Of a DNA stretch of 64,000 bases, positions 40,401-44,300 are shown one piece after another (positions within the stretch are counted from its first letter, which is position 1; each line of letters opens with the position of its first letter). Under the pieces are notes generated by a model. The model worked only from the letters and a program-made list of their open reading frames with translations, was not told the origin of the DNA and made no database searches. The stretch is from NCBI GenBank assembly GCA_022410635.1, contig JAJVDF010000430.1:110763-174762 (forward strand). Reading direction: 5' to 3'. A program made the position numbers and the translations under genes. The DNA comes from Tretioscincus oriximinensis. Taxonomy: Eukaryota; Chordata; Lepidosauria; Squamata; Gymnophthalmidae.

Positions 40401-42960
40401 AGTGTAGAATGATAATTTGCGGGATGACCCACACAAGATTGGAAGTTCTTCACTGGTCTCTGGTTCCATTTGCTGTTTTGGCCTACACAGCAATAGCTGG
40501 ATATCATGGCAGTTGGGAAGAAACAATATTTGTTATATTTACCGTATTTATCACAATGGCTCATGTTCATTACGGATTTTGTGTGGTAAAAATACCCATC
40601 TTTATACTAAATACTAAGGAAGCTATGTGGTGTTCTCTTCCACTAACATTTTAGAAAACTCAGATTTTCTTTCTGGTTTTACTAATATGCCCATTCTACT
40701 ACTACAGTTGAGCTATTTATCTGCTCAACAAAAGCTCCATCATACATTTACTTTTAAACCTTAGTCTTGAAGAATGAGCTTAATCTTTTTGGGTTTTTCC
40801 CCTGGACCAAAAAAACAAACAGATTAAGTTCACTGTCCGGGACTGAAAAAGGTTTAAAAGTAAATGTGCAACCAGGGTAACCTTTTTATTTATTTATTTA
40901 TTTATTTACATTTTTATTCTGCTCTACCCAAAGGTCTCAGGGTAGATCACAATAAAAAATAATAAAAACTCATTTAAAAAGAACAATTTAAAAATACAAG
41001 AGTCTAAAAAAACCCTAGAAATACTTTATTTTCTATGAACTAAATTGTTCCTTATACCAAAGAACTGGGATTTGTCATATATGCATGTAATTATTTATAA
41101 GATTTGGCTGAAATAATTGAATGTGAGATCCTTCAATAAAAATAAGTTCTTCATTGAAGTCCAGCTCAATGCTGGTAACAAACCGCAGCACCAGTTCCTA
41201 AAATAGGATGGTTAAACCTGATGGCCTTGTTTCCAAAGAGAGGGGATACAATTCACTNAACACCTGCAAAGAGCTCAATCTTCAGAATTGCTCCAGAAGC
41301 AGCCAATAGGAAGCCACTCCCATATCTTTGCCAAGGAAACTGTACAGAGGTGCCCATGTGAGTTAGTCAGAAGTGACCCAGCAACGACAGAGTGAATTGT
41401 ATCCTCTCTTTGCAGACACGGCCATCAGGTTTAACCATCCTATTTTAGATATTTTTTATTATCCTTTTGCTGTGATCTGCACTGAGATTCTTAGGTACAG
41501 CGAAATATAAAAAGCCCGTTATAACTAACGGCAAGTGTATTTGTTTGTTATAACTTAACCCTTTGTAACCAACTTTACCCTTACTACTATTCCATTGGGA
41601 CTTTGGACTTTGTTTTACTACGATTTTTTTATATAGGAGTTCACTTGTATAAGTACCATAAGCAAATGAATTTGAACTGGCAGCCCTCTGCTTTTCAGGC
41701 TATTGGCTCCAGCATTGAGTTAGAAAGACTCTCAATTTTTAAAAGCACAAATACACAAAACTCTAAAATAGGAAAACGTATATACTGAAAGCAGTATAAT
41801 TTCTAAGCCAACCTTCTTGGGTTGAGATATATATTTGTTATACCAAATTTCCCTATGAATGAATAGCAAATTACTTCCTTCAGTTACTGCTTATTTGGCA
41901 TGATCAAGATAATAGGGAAGCTTTGCTTTTTCTTACATCCAAGTCAAGGAATAAATAAACATTCATTTGCTAGGNAACTTTTTAGCCGAAATCCTGGTTT
42001 TTACCAGCATGATGTGAAGCCAGAGACAGGATACATTAATGTGCTACTTGAAAAAAGAAATTACGTTACACCTAGAAAGTCTTATTTTTGAGCATAAATA
42101 CGAGCCTTAAAGTAGCATCATCAATACTGCAATGGGCAGATGGAGCATTTCTCCAAGTCCACCCTTGAATCCATCTCATAAATCTACTTCCTAACAAATT
42201 TCGGCATTCGGAAAAAAATTGTGCAAGAGAAGCCCCAGAATTCTCTTGAGGAACAGCAGAAAATGATGGAATCTGTTTATTTGACATGCTAAATTTATTT
42301 TTTCCATGTGCAAGTGTTTACCTATTAGCTTGTTAAAACAACAGTTTAAATCAGTAAAAATGCACTTTATTTTTAGCATGAAGCTGAATGTCAAGTGTTC
42401 ACTGGAAAAGAAAGTGATATATAACTGTATCCCAGCTATTAAATCCAATTTATTTGGGTCAAATATAATGAGAACATAAGAAGAGCCATACTGGATCAGG
42501 CCACAGCCCATTTAGTCCAGCATTCTGTCTCACACAGAGGCCCACCAGATGCACCTGGGCAGTCTGAATAGAGTAAAGCAAAATATGCACCTATTCATGA
42601 CTCNCTGCAAATGGCATTTATGGAGTCCTGCCTGTTGTTCCATCCCGAAGGCAGCATCCAAACATCAGTCTTAGCTTCAGTCTTTCCTTTAGTTTTAGCT
42701 ATCTGATTAGCATACTGACTGTAAAGAGGGAGGATTATAATGATGATGGGGGCTTTCATTCTGGGTTCTTTTAACTCTGTGGTGTGAGAGAGTGTTTTGA
42801 ATATTGATCATATTTAAATTCCACCTTTTTTAATCTAGTTATCATTTTATTCTTTTAGGTGAAAGAGCTGAGCAAACATTTAAACATCCCCATCTTGTCC
42901 TTGAAAAAAGTAAATTCAGTAAAGCACAATGGAAACCATAACAGTCCGAGCCAATCTTAG
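8239..42960 (+). CDS. Ethanolaminephosphotransferase 1-like (SELENOI/EPT1 family), non-selenoprotein paralogue; whole gene, 10 exons
   Basis: Joining 8239-8295, 20220-20288, 21136-21244, 22612-22686, 23586-23854, 25943-26051, 36390-36438, 38850-39030, 40403-40585 and 42859-42960 gives one open frame of 400 codons plus TAG. Every intron is GT-AG and all phases fit. The family is multi-pass ER/Golgi CDP-alcohol phosphotransferases that move phosphoethanolamine from CDP-ethanolamine to diacylglycerol or alkyl-acylglycerol. The motif D104-x2-D107-G108-x2-A111-R112-x8-G121-x3-D125-x3-D129 is complete, with the adjacent H126 that acts as base in relatives. Diagnostic words are [38 protein letters not shown] and HVHYG. 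Length matches SELENOI (about 397), but the sequence is divergent and the C-terminus has no in-frame UGA selenocysteine. CHPT1/CEPT1 are less similar, since the N-terminal and C-terminal words are EPT1-like. Substrate is inferred. Confidence 0.95.
8845..9110 (+). repeat. CR1 LINE 3' end with expanded tail repeat
   Basis: The CR1 3' UTR words 'ggactgcccaggtgcatctg' and 'gtgggcctctgtgtgacaca' end in a tail that has expanded into four to five copies of a 22-base unit (ccatgttcttatgttccatg plus at) between about 8993 and 9095. Confidence 0.85.
9138..9435. repeat. Degenerate copies of the GTCCCCAC foldback family
   Basis: 'gctagtgtgggttgtggcag' (about 9288-9307) and 'actagtgtagagtatggcag' (about 9416-9435) match the arm of the foldback at 26183-26364, as do 'cagaataaggcacag' and 'gtggggacagggccc' near 9155-9180. 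It appears to be two monomers of the family side by side. Confidence 0.5.
9440..10175. other. Intron 1 sequence, mostly unclassified
   Basis: No exon-like frame is supported. A piece at 9935-9990 (tagtccagttcttcaggact, gaagatgg) belongs to the hairpin family described at 25730. The rest is not recognised. Confidence 0.4.
10176..10333. mobile_element. MITE with perfect 21-bp inverted ends
   Basis: The ends 'ggtttccacataaaaaccag' plus g and their reverse complement are perfect inverted repeats, and similarity continues inward (ctttaatgg / cccattaaaag). The flanks are TAG / TTA, compatible with a TA-type target. At about 158 bases it has no coding capacity. A partial second copy is at 11220. 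Confidence 0.65.
10334..11219. other. Intron 1 sequence, nothing recognised
   Basis: This is AT-rich single-copy-looking DNA. Short duplicated words (gaggattatatttata at about 10798 and 10822) form a local tandem copy. No coding or RNA feature is supported. Confidence 0.4.
11220..11320 (+). repeat. Partial copy of the 10176 MITE
   Basis: 'ggggttcccacttaaaatcc' and 'gtagagctttgaaccttt', followed by 'tgaaaaag' and 'tttcacc', parallel 10176-10235. Only one end is present. Confidence 0.5.
11479..12193 (+). mobile_element. LTR of a class II (betaretrovirus-like) endogenous retrovirus
   Basis: TATTTAAA at 11824-11831 and AATAAA at 11844-11849 lie in an LTR-like stretch that ends ...ccaca at 12193, immediately before a lysine-type primer-binding site. 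The 5' end (TGTAGCAG at about 11479) is a guess. The R/U5 part contains a 19-bp tandem repeat. No matching 3' LTR is seen, so the provirus is truncated. Confidence 0.55.
12015..12089 (+). repeat. 19-bp tandem repeat, four copies
   Basis: The unit atagctaacctacaaggat is repeated four times almost perfectly, the last copy lacking its end. It lies inside the 3' part of the LTR. Confidence 0.9.
12196..12213 (+). other. Retroviral primer-binding site, tRNA-Lys type
   Basis: TGGCGCCC followed by a degenerate 'attatgtggcac' starts two bases after the LTR end. TGGCGCCC is the 3' end complement of lysine tRNAs used by betaretroviruses and lentiviruses. Confidence 0.6.
12583..13150 (+). pseudogene. 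Class II ERV gag remnant (proline-rich linker and capsid C-terminal part)
   Basis: The frame 12583-12936 is proline-rich and contains PPSY, a PPxY-type late-domain motif. From about 12940 on, in broken frames, the capsid C-terminal major-homology-like region can be read ([12 protein letters not shown], then a stop, then [18 protein letters not shown]). The LAYENAN word is typical of betaretrovirus-like capsids. Stops and frame changes show that the gene is dead. The element ends abruptly at about 13150, with no pol or env. Confidence 0.7.
13225..13310 (-). repeat. L2-type LINE ORF2 fragment (minus)
   Basis: 'tgaattgggctcaatagtag' and 'ggcaggcagtgcagctcttt' are the reverse complement of the ORF2 C-terminal segment that reads like K-E-L-H-x-L-x-V-x-Y-R-x-Q-F-K elsewhere (50225-50275). 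Confidence 0.55.
13600..13804. mobile_element. Mariner-type MITE
   Basis: The inverted ends begin cagggtgctt and match over 41 bases with two differences. The element is flanked by TA on both sides, the Tc1/mariner target. The inside (about 120 bases) does not code. Confidence 0.8.
14080..14885 (+). mobile_element. CR1 LINE, second subfamily, internally deleted
   Basis: Reverse-transcriptase-proximal text ([24 protein letters not shown]) at 14120-14220 jumps directly to the C-terminal part ([63 protein letters not shown]). The 3' UTR is the bird-like form 'ggttggacccgatggtcctg', ending 'tctatgattctat'. Stop codons occur at about 14342 and 14466. It differs from the other CR1 copies here, which use the ttcttatg tail. 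Confidence 0.88.
14960..15090 (-). repeat. L2-type LINE 3' tail (minus)
   Basis: 'atttgatttatactctgccc' followed by 'gggcagctcacagtgcaata' and A-rich sequence is the reverse complement of a LINE 3' tail used by several squamate elements. Confidence 0.5.
15091..15544. other. Intron 1 sequence, nothing recognised
   Basis: No coding signal or classified repeat is seen. A C-run lies at 15302-15312. Confidence 0.4.
15545..15790 (-). repeat. L2-type tail piece and SINE tail (minus)
   Basis: 15545-15615 looks like the LINE tail (actgctctcaggtggttaac). 15660-15785 is the 3' end of the tRNA SINE on the minus strand (tttttataccccgctctttt, ctatcttccccaccag), led by GGAGGA repeats. Confidence 0.6.
15835..16130 (-). 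repeat. Unclassified dispersed repeat with GGAAGTGACATC pairs
   Basis: Inverted words TGTCACTTCC / GGAAGTGACA occur at 15851-15862, 15874-15886, 15982-15993 and 15998-16010. The minus-strand text 'catatgagaatctcacacac' matches the + strand at 53880 and 61480. The family is not recognised. Confidence 0.5.
16411..19265 (+). pseudogene. LINE ORF2 (endonuclease, reverse transcriptase), 5'-truncated
   Basis: The parts before and after the gap are each free of stops (16411-17162 and 17863-19265). They sit in different frames only because the gap length is a placeholder. Endonuclease motifs GDFNA and SDH and the polymerase box YADD are intact. The N-terminus of the endonuclease is missing because of the 5' truncation, so the copy cannot make a full protein. 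It looks recent relative to the CR1 copies nearby. Confidence 0.8.
17163..17862. other. Assembly gap, 700 N
   Basis: The run is exactly 700 unknown bases inside the LINE reverse transcriptase. Open frames drawn through it are artefacts. Confidence 0.99.
19740..19960 (+). repeat. Unclassified dispersed repeat (GGAAGTGACATCA family)
   Basis: It contains 'ggaagtgacatcaaaatagt' followed by 'gtcacttccaataaaatggc', a hairpin-capable pair, and matches 1630-1720. The unit has several imperfect copies of GGAAGTGACA (19781, 19824). It does not code. Confidence 0.5.
20220..20288 (+). CDS. SELENOI-like exon 2 (residues 20-42)
   Basis: An acceptor tttacag precedes [20 protein letters not shown], then ITK, then donor GTATGC. 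DTNPL and the following Y-I-M are conserved in the CHPT/EPT family, just ahead of the first membrane segment. Phase 0 at both ends. Confidence 0.93.
20843..20896. repeat. Hairpin-family fragment
   Basis: 'ctcagtcctgaagaatttga' and 'tgaaaaaccagaaaaag' match the half-unit seen at 9953 and 25785 in reverse orientation. Confidence 0.4.
20905..21062 (+). repeat. CR1 LINE 3' end
   Basis: 'gagactgcccagatgcaatt', 'ggtgggccactgtgtgagat' and the tail 'tatgttcttatgttcc' identify it. It ends 73 bases before exon 3. Confidence 0.8.
21136..21244 (+). CDS. SELENOI-like exon 3 (residues 43-78 plus first base of 79)
   Basis: [20 protein letters not shown] continues as [16 protein letters not shown]. The [10 protein letters not shown] word is the start of the first transmembrane helix and is a family signature. 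Acceptor tatag, donor GTAAGG, phase 1 at the end. Confidence 0.93.
21245..21870. other. Intron 3, nothing recognised
   Basis: No coding or classified repeat is seen here before the minisatellite. Confidence 0.4.
21871..22205. repeat. Degenerate purine-rich minisatellite
   Basis: The word 'gggaagaagagtggggc' and variants recur about ten times with variable spacing. An internal partial duplication repeats 'ctgggttccga' at 22050 and 22201. Frames open on both strands are a result of the repeat. Confidence 0.65.
22612..22686 (+). CDS. SELENOI-like exon 4 (residues 79-103 plus first base of 104)
   Basis: Acceptor ttttcag, then (G)[19 protein letters not shown] and CAYAL, donor GTAAAG. It corresponds to the [20 protein letters not shown] region of human SELENOI. 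It ends one base into Asp104, the first Asp of the catalytic motif. Confidence 0.92.
   Translation, partial: VPILRLFQHGCGDLVPSPAIVLML
22687..23585. other. Intron 4, nothing recognised
   Basis: A direct duplication 'taccagaagatctttaaagt' / 'caccagaagatttctaaa' occurs near 22967-23008. No other feature. Confidence 0.4.
23586..23854 (+). CDS. SELENOI-like exon 5, catalytic exon (residues 104-193)
   Basis: It begins [20 protein letters not shown] and continues FDHGLDSWA, the whole CDP-alcohol phosphotransferase motif. All Asp, Gly and Arg positions are kept, and H126 is present. The usual GKQARR of EPT1/CEPT1/CHPT1 is GIHARR here. Later words are [20 protein letters not shown]. Acceptor tttgtag, donor GTAAGC. 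Confidence 0.95.
23855..24454. other. Intron 5 (5' part), old repeat hint
   Basis: 24148-24180 resembles 640-670. Short frames at 24078-24397 are not supported by any motif. Nothing else is recognised. Confidence 0.35.
24455..24570 (-). repeat. L2-type LINE 3' tail (minus)
   Basis: TTTA repeats, then 'cttataccccgccctatacc' and 'cgaaggtctcagggcggc', are the reverse complement of the tail at 63165. Confidence 0.75.
24571..25400. other. Intron 5 (middle), nothing recognised
   Basis: No motif-bearing frame and no classified repeat is seen. Confidence 0.4.
25401..25700 (-). repeat. Possible LINE 3' UTR (minus), T-rich
   Basis: The T- and C-rich composition without G resembles the minus-strand retroposon at 35015-35287. 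No protein match is readable, so class is uncertain. Confidence 0.3.
25730..25812. mobile_element. Hairpin-forming foldback element
   Basis: 'gaactggactaaactagg' pairs with 'catggtttaatccagttttt' across a T/C-rich centre (ccttttttcccc). The right arm continues 'cagaactgaagatgg'. Related units lie at 9935, 20843, 38175, 40735 and 45302. Confidence 0.5.
25943..26051 (+). CDS. SELENOI-like exon 6 (residues 194-229 plus first base of 230)
   Basis: [20 protein letters not shown] then [16 protein letters not shown], matching the TIS.VYIVTA..G.EAW.EP.LF region of SELENOI (membrane helices). Acceptor cctttag, donor GTAAGT. Confidence 0.92.
26183..26364. mobile_element. 182-bp foldback MITE (GTCCCCAC family)
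   Basis: Ends 'gaggccctgtcccc' and 'ggggacaggtcctc' pair. The centre 'gtgtaggctgtggcaggc' pairs with 'gcctgccacagcctacac'. The element is almost one long imperfect hairpin. Parts recur at 9138-9435 and 36505. Confidence 0.65.
26535..26815 (+). repeat. tRNA-derived SINE with BovB-like tail, full length
   Basis: A-box-like 'tggctcagttgctaag' and B-box-like 'ggtttcgaggtcc' form the head. The body has 'cctggtggggaa'. The tail is 'gagtcccttcgggtgagaaa', 'ggggtataaaaacccagttc' and TTC repeats. It is the best preserved copy of this family in the window. Confidence 0.82.
26990..27095 (-). repeat. Probable LINE tail fragment (minus)
   Basis: 'ttttatttacgcattcgttt' and A-rich end with 'agcgggtaacaaaagataaa' are like the other L2-type tails, though diverged. 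Confidence 0.4.
27298..27533. mobile_element. Palindromic foldback element with 13-bp target duplication
   Basis: Two long arms (about 27335-27424 and 27449-27534) are reverse complements: 'acttcttcagatgc' against 'gcatctgaagaagt', and 'gagaaaagtgggtggcat' against 'atgccacccacttttctc'. A direct repeat TAGATGTAAGAAA lies at 27285-27297 and 27534-27546. A second copy is at 56361. Confidence 0.7.
27637..27727 (+). repeat. Segment shared with 32061-32146
   Basis: 'gcaaggctgcaagtaaggat' and 'gctgcctttttcctgtgtac' with 'caacagaaaaaag' match 32061-32146 at about 90 percent by eye, in direct orientation. The source is not recognised. Confidence 0.7.
27728..28199. other. Intron 6 sequence with a possible LINE tail
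   Basis: 'tgccaataaaggctatgatg' followed by ATG-type triplets near 27899-27930 looks like a retroposon tail. Otherwise nothing is recognised. Confidence 0.35.
28200..28395 (-). repeat. Sauria-SINE-like SINE (minus)
   Basis: 'ctgtttttatacccttttt', 'gtaggtggggctgagagagt' and 'gatcacccagctggcttttg' are the reverse complement of the SINE at 1431 and 52682, including the BovB-like tail. Confidence 0.8.
28588..28710. repeat. Left inverted terminal repeat of the DIRS-like element
   Basis: It runs from cctggatctagg to tagtccttct and pairs with 31831-31953. It includes 'aactatgggtgattcctgat'. Confidence 0.85.
29105..30752 (+). pseudogene. DIRS-like gag remnant
   Basis: The protein is spread over several frames. 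29720-30121 gives an acidic stretch, then [18 protein letters not shown]. 30069-30257 gives [20 protein letters not shown]. 30330-30752 gives [15 protein letters not shown], then LALLSSD-like text and [17 protein letters not shown]. The order (basic or acidic lead, WxVPxxD, then an A-A-R-x-x-L-x-L-R-x-W block) is that of DIRS ORF1 proteins. Frameshifts separate the parts, so it is inactive. Confidence 0.65.
31166..31375 (+). pseudogene. Tyrosine recombinase C-terminus of the DIRS-like element
   Basis: [19 protein letters not shown] followed by [20 protein letters not shown] and LDF matches the last catalytic block of DIRS recombinases (H-x-x-R, then W-S-S-x-x-T-F-x-x-x-Y). The conserved Arg and Tyr are present, and the usual His of HxxR is Asn. 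The frame is open for about 68 codons. Upstream recombinase text (30890-31160) is broken by stops. Confidence 0.72.
31831..31953. repeat. Right inverted terminal repeat of the DIRS-like element
   Basis: It is the reverse complement of 28588-28710 with scattered differences. Part of it (ttagggcatcacttacctcc) is repeated at about 31444. Confidence 0.85.
32061..32146 (+). repeat. Segment shared with 27637-27727
   Basis: This is the second copy of the unclassified segment. The two copies lie on either side of the DIRS-like element but not at its ends. Confidence 0.7.
32147..33140. other. Intron 6 sequence; pyrimidine-rich tract
   Basis: 32640-32830 is strongly C/T-rich on the + strand, and open frames there are compositional. 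A short direct repeat 'caaggttccaagccctgtca' recurs as 'caaagttccaagccctgtca' (32962 and 33001). Nothing else is recognised. Confidence 0.4.
33145..33290 (+). repeat. CR1 LINE 3' end
   Basis: 'gctgaaataccatttgcagg' to 'cagggctcctcttgtgttct' is a diverged CR1 3' UTR with its tail. Confidence 0.7.
33291..33959. other. Intron 6 sequence, nothing recognised
   Basis: No coding signal or classified repeat is seen. Confidence 0.4.
33960..34117 (-). repeat. L2-type LINE ORF2 fragment (minus)
   Basis: The minus frame reads [20 protein letters not shown] then SVAASEYGA, the L2-type ORF2 C-terminal segment that is also seen at 49933-50190. Confidence 0.65.
34118..35310 (+). mobile_element. CR1 LINE ORF2 C-terminus and 3' UTR, interrupted by an insertion
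   Basis: [20 protein letters not shown] starts the recognisable frame. [20 protein letters not shown] and the 3' UTR follow. The CR1 text stops at about 35014 and resumes at 35288 (gcagggctcctctta), ending 'cgttctcatg'. Many frameshifts. Confidence 0.85.
35015..35287 (-). mobile_element. Retroposon insertion in CR1 (minus), with 14-bp target duplication
   Basis: GCAGGACTCCTCTT at 35001-35014 and GCAGGGCTCCTCTT at 35288-35301 flank the insert. A T-rich run right after the left copy is the minus-strand poly(A). The body is AT-rich, probably the 3' UTR of an L1-like element. No coding sequence is left. Confidence 0.6.
35311..35375 (-). repeat. L2-type LINE ORF2 fragment (minus)
   Basis: 'accttgaattgggctcagta' with 'ggcagccagtgaagctcttt' matches the segment at 50225. 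Confidence 0.6.
35376..36389. other. Intron 6 (3' part), nothing recognised
   Basis: It is AT-rich with a T-run at 35878-35890. The open frame 36106-36504 overlaps exon 7 in a different frame and has no motif. Confidence 0.4.
36390..36438 (+). CDS. SELENOI-like exon 7 (residues 230-246, split at both ends)
   Basis: A short 49-base exon: acceptor tttccag, (V)[15 protein letters not shown](I), donor GTAAGT. It aligns with the CALCVTLPMSLLNFFR helix of SELENOI. The phases (1 in, 2 out... completing codons 230 and 246) join exons 6 and 8 without a break. Confidence 0.88.
36505..36565. repeat. Partial GTCCCCAC-family element
   Basis: 'ggtcctgtccccacaaagcc' and 'gagtttggccatccacatac' match one arm of 26183-26364. 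Confidence 0.45.
36665..36912 (+). repeat. Chimeric SINE: Sauria-type head, L2-type tail
   Basis: The head and body (tgtaggggttagagtgttgg, gattccccactcctccatga, ccttgggccacagttcttta) match 1431-1612. The 3' end is not the BovB-like tail but 'gagaccttcgggtatagggc' and TAAA repeats, the LINE tail of 63165. Confidence 0.7.
37079..37290 (-). repeat. tRNA-derived SINE (minus), partial
   Basis: 'gaagaagaactgggttttta' and 'cattctatcttctccaatat' are the reverse complement of the SINE at 26535. The tRNA head is mostly missing. Confidence 0.72.
37291..38174. other. Intron 7 sequence; one short perfect hairpin
   Basis: TAAAGAATGAATC at 37622-37634 and its perfect complement at 37642-37654 are separated by seven bases. 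Nothing else is recognised. Confidence 0.45.
38175..38278. repeat. Hairpin-family element
   Basis: 'ccatcttcagactgaggaac' on the left and 'ggccagtttttcaggattaa' on the right of an A/T-rich centre are the arms of the family seen at 25730. Confidence 0.45.
38520..38768 (+). repeat. tRNA-derived SINE with BovB-like tail
   Basis: 'cacggatggctcagttgcta' (A-box), 'aacctggtggggaagataga' and 'ggggtataaaaactcggttc' plus TTC repeats. It ends about 80 bases before exon 8. Confidence 0.8.
38850..39030 (+). CDS. SELENOI-like exon 8 (residues 246-306)
   Basis: (I)[20 protein letters not shown] then [18 protein letters not shown], ending MFSNII before [18 protein letters not shown] matches SVYEAMVPLFSP of SELENOI. 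Acceptor ttttcag. Phase 0 at the end. Confidence 0.92.
39100..39420. repeat. Probable LINE-tail repeat with GC-rich body (minus)
   Basis: It starts with TTTATTTATATACTGCT like other minus-strand LINE tails. The following GC-rich part (39240-39360) stands out from the AT-rich intron. Class not recognised. Confidence 0.35.
39885..39998 (+). repeat. Sauria-SINE fragment
   Basis: 'cagtgaccttgggctactca' and 'gttctcccggccccactt' are the middle of the SINE seen at 1431. Confidence 0.6.
40403..40585 (+). CDS. SELENOI-like exon 9 (residues 307-367)
   Basis: [20 protein letters not shown] leads into two membrane helices and ends [13 protein letters not shown] before GTAAAA. AHVHYG corresponds to AHIHYG of SELENOI. 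Acceptor cctacag. Phase 0 at both ends. Confidence 0.93.
40735..40872. mobile_element. Hairpin-forming foldback element
   Basis: 'catttacttttaaacctt' pairs with 'aaggtttaaaagtaaatg', and 'gagcttaatct' with 'agattaagttc', around the centre 'gggtttttcccctggacc'. Same family as 25730 and 45302. Confidence 0.55.
40880..41040 (-). repeat. L2-type LINE 3' tail (minus)
   Basis: TTTA repeats, 'attctgctctacccaaaggt' and 'ctcagggtagatcacaataa' identify it. Confidence 0.7.
41198..41448. mobile_element. 251-bp MITE with about 58-bp inverted ends
   Basis: 'ctaaaataggatggttaaac' and the following 'ctgatggcc' at the left are mirrored at 41391-41448, including 'ggatacaattcact' against 'agtgaattgtatcc'. The inverted ends are over 90 percent alike. 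The middle does not code. Confidence 0.75.
41449..42469. other. Intron 9 sequence, nothing recognised
   Basis: It is AT-rich, with no motif-bearing frame. Confidence 0.4.
42470..42690 (-). repeat. CR1 LINE 3' end (minus)
   Basis: 'gagaacataagaagagccat', 'cattctgtctcacacagagg' and 'cccaccagatgcacctgggc' are the reverse complement of the CR1 3' UTR. Confidence 0.85.
42859..42960 (+). CDS. SELENOI-like exon 10, C-terminus (residues 368-400)
   Basis: [20 protein letters not shown] then [13 protein letters not shown] and TAG. VKQLSSHF.I...SL.KPNSDU in SELENOI aligns up to NS, after which the selenocysteine position and LGMEE tail are replaced by an unrelated basic/polar tail. No in-frame TGA is present. 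Acceptor cttttag. Confidence 0.92.
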   Translation: MKELSKHLNIPILSLKKVNSVKHNGNHNSPSQS

Positions 42961-43060
42961 TGTTTTAAAATTGGAAAAACTGAAAACAATGCCGAATGCT
43001 GAACGAGAAACAGGACAAATATTCAGAGCTGTTGATCATTAAAAGTGTTTGCTCACCTGA
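42961..43060 (+). terminator. Short 3' UTR and putative poly(A) signal
   Basis: ATTAAA at 43038-43043 is followed by a T-rich element at about 43072-43090 (tttttgttctttttactt), a plausible cleavage region near 43060. No selenocysteine insertion hairpin core is evident by eye in 42961-43200. Confidence 0.45.
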
Positions 43061-43229
43061 TGACTTCATTCCTTTTTGTTCTTTTTACTTTATCCATGNA
43101 GTTTTTTCACCATAACCCAAAATATAGGAATCATTTTCTTGAACAATTTCTGAAGAACTCCATCTGTCCTTAACACTTGGGGGCTATAATCTCCAACATT
43201 TCTGATTGACTAGTATCTACAGTAAATAG

Positions 43230-43493
43230 TACAGTGGTACCTCGGTTCTCGAACGCCTTGAAAGTCGACCAAATCGGTGTTCGANCAGGCGATTCCAGAA
43301 ACTTTTGTCCTGGAATCCGAACACCTATTTGGAACTCGAACTTCCTCCGGCGTTCTTTCGGCCCGGCGCGCCTTGCTTTCGTCATCAGNGTGCGTTTTTT
43401 CGGCCAGGCGCGCCTTGCTTCGGTTCTCGAACAATTTGGTTCTCGACCATCCTGCCGGAACGAATTGTGTTCGAGAACCGAGGTACCACTGTA
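43230..43493. mobile_element. Tc1/mariner-type MITE
   Basis: Perfect inverted ends begin TACAGTGGTACCTCGGTTCT and extend through CGAAC (25 bases). The TA at each end is the target. The internal part has a duplicated 'cggcccggcgcgccttgctt' / 'cggccaggcgcgccttgctt'. It does not code. Confidence 0.88.
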
Positions 43494-43654
43494 ATTCTTT
43501 ACAAATGCCCTACCTTCAGGACGGAGCAGTGAACTACATTAGGTGATATAACCTACAGTACAGTTTTTGCTTCACTACGGTTATCATCATGTGTTCACAC
43601 AGTGCCTGTCTGGGGTAACCATGATAAAGGAATGCCCCATTNTGTGGATGCAGG

Positions 43655-44300
43655 AAAACCTACATTCGCACATTTTAAACACGAGGCCATAAATAACCTG
43701 GGCCCCAAATACCTAAAGGAAGGCCTTCTCCCATATCAGAAAACAAGAGCCCTAAAAGTAACAAACAAACAGGTAAAAAGTGGGAAGTGTTGCAAATCTT
43801 ATATTAAGAATAGTTTATAAAAAGCCTAAATATCAGAAGCCAGACATATAACAATCCAATGGCTAAAATACCAGTACAACAATATTGGTCATGCATCATT
43901 CTTACAATTCTCTAAGGTTAAAAAGGCTTTATACAGATTCAACAGCTTCTCTTAAGTTTTAAATTACAAACAATAGTAATTCTCCCATATCAACCTTAAG
44001 ATCTGCAGGGGAGGTCCTCCTGGTTGCACCAACCCACTCAATAGTAAATGAAGTAGGAACCCAGGGCAGGGTCCTCGTTGGCCCTAGACTATGGCATAGT
44101 CTCCCATTGGGGTGTGTCAGTCACCATCACTCTTATTATTTTAGAAGGTCCTTGAAGGCCTTTGGTTNAAGAAATGCCCTTTTCCTTCCCAGCTTCAGAT
44201 ACTGTTTTAATATGCCAATTTTGTATTTTTGTTTTTATTGTTGGCCATCTTGAGGTCTCCGGGTATAGGGAAGGGGTATAAGGATAAATAAACAAATCTC
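43655..44300 (+). repeat. L2-type LINE 3' part (+)
   Basis: 43655-43745 translates to NNLGPKYLKEGLLPYQKTRA, the ORF2 C-terminal segment. 44225-44300 has the tail 'aggtctccgggtataggg' and AAATAAAC. Between them no frame is kept. Confidence 0.6.

Noticed and set aside
8239..42960. Assignment to SELENOI itself, CEPT1 or CHPT1
   Set aside because: The sequence is too diverged from SELENOI for a reptile orthologue, and the selenocysteine tail is absent. CEPT1 and CHPT1 lack the SEEQLAGF start and the HVHYG-VVKELS end seen here.
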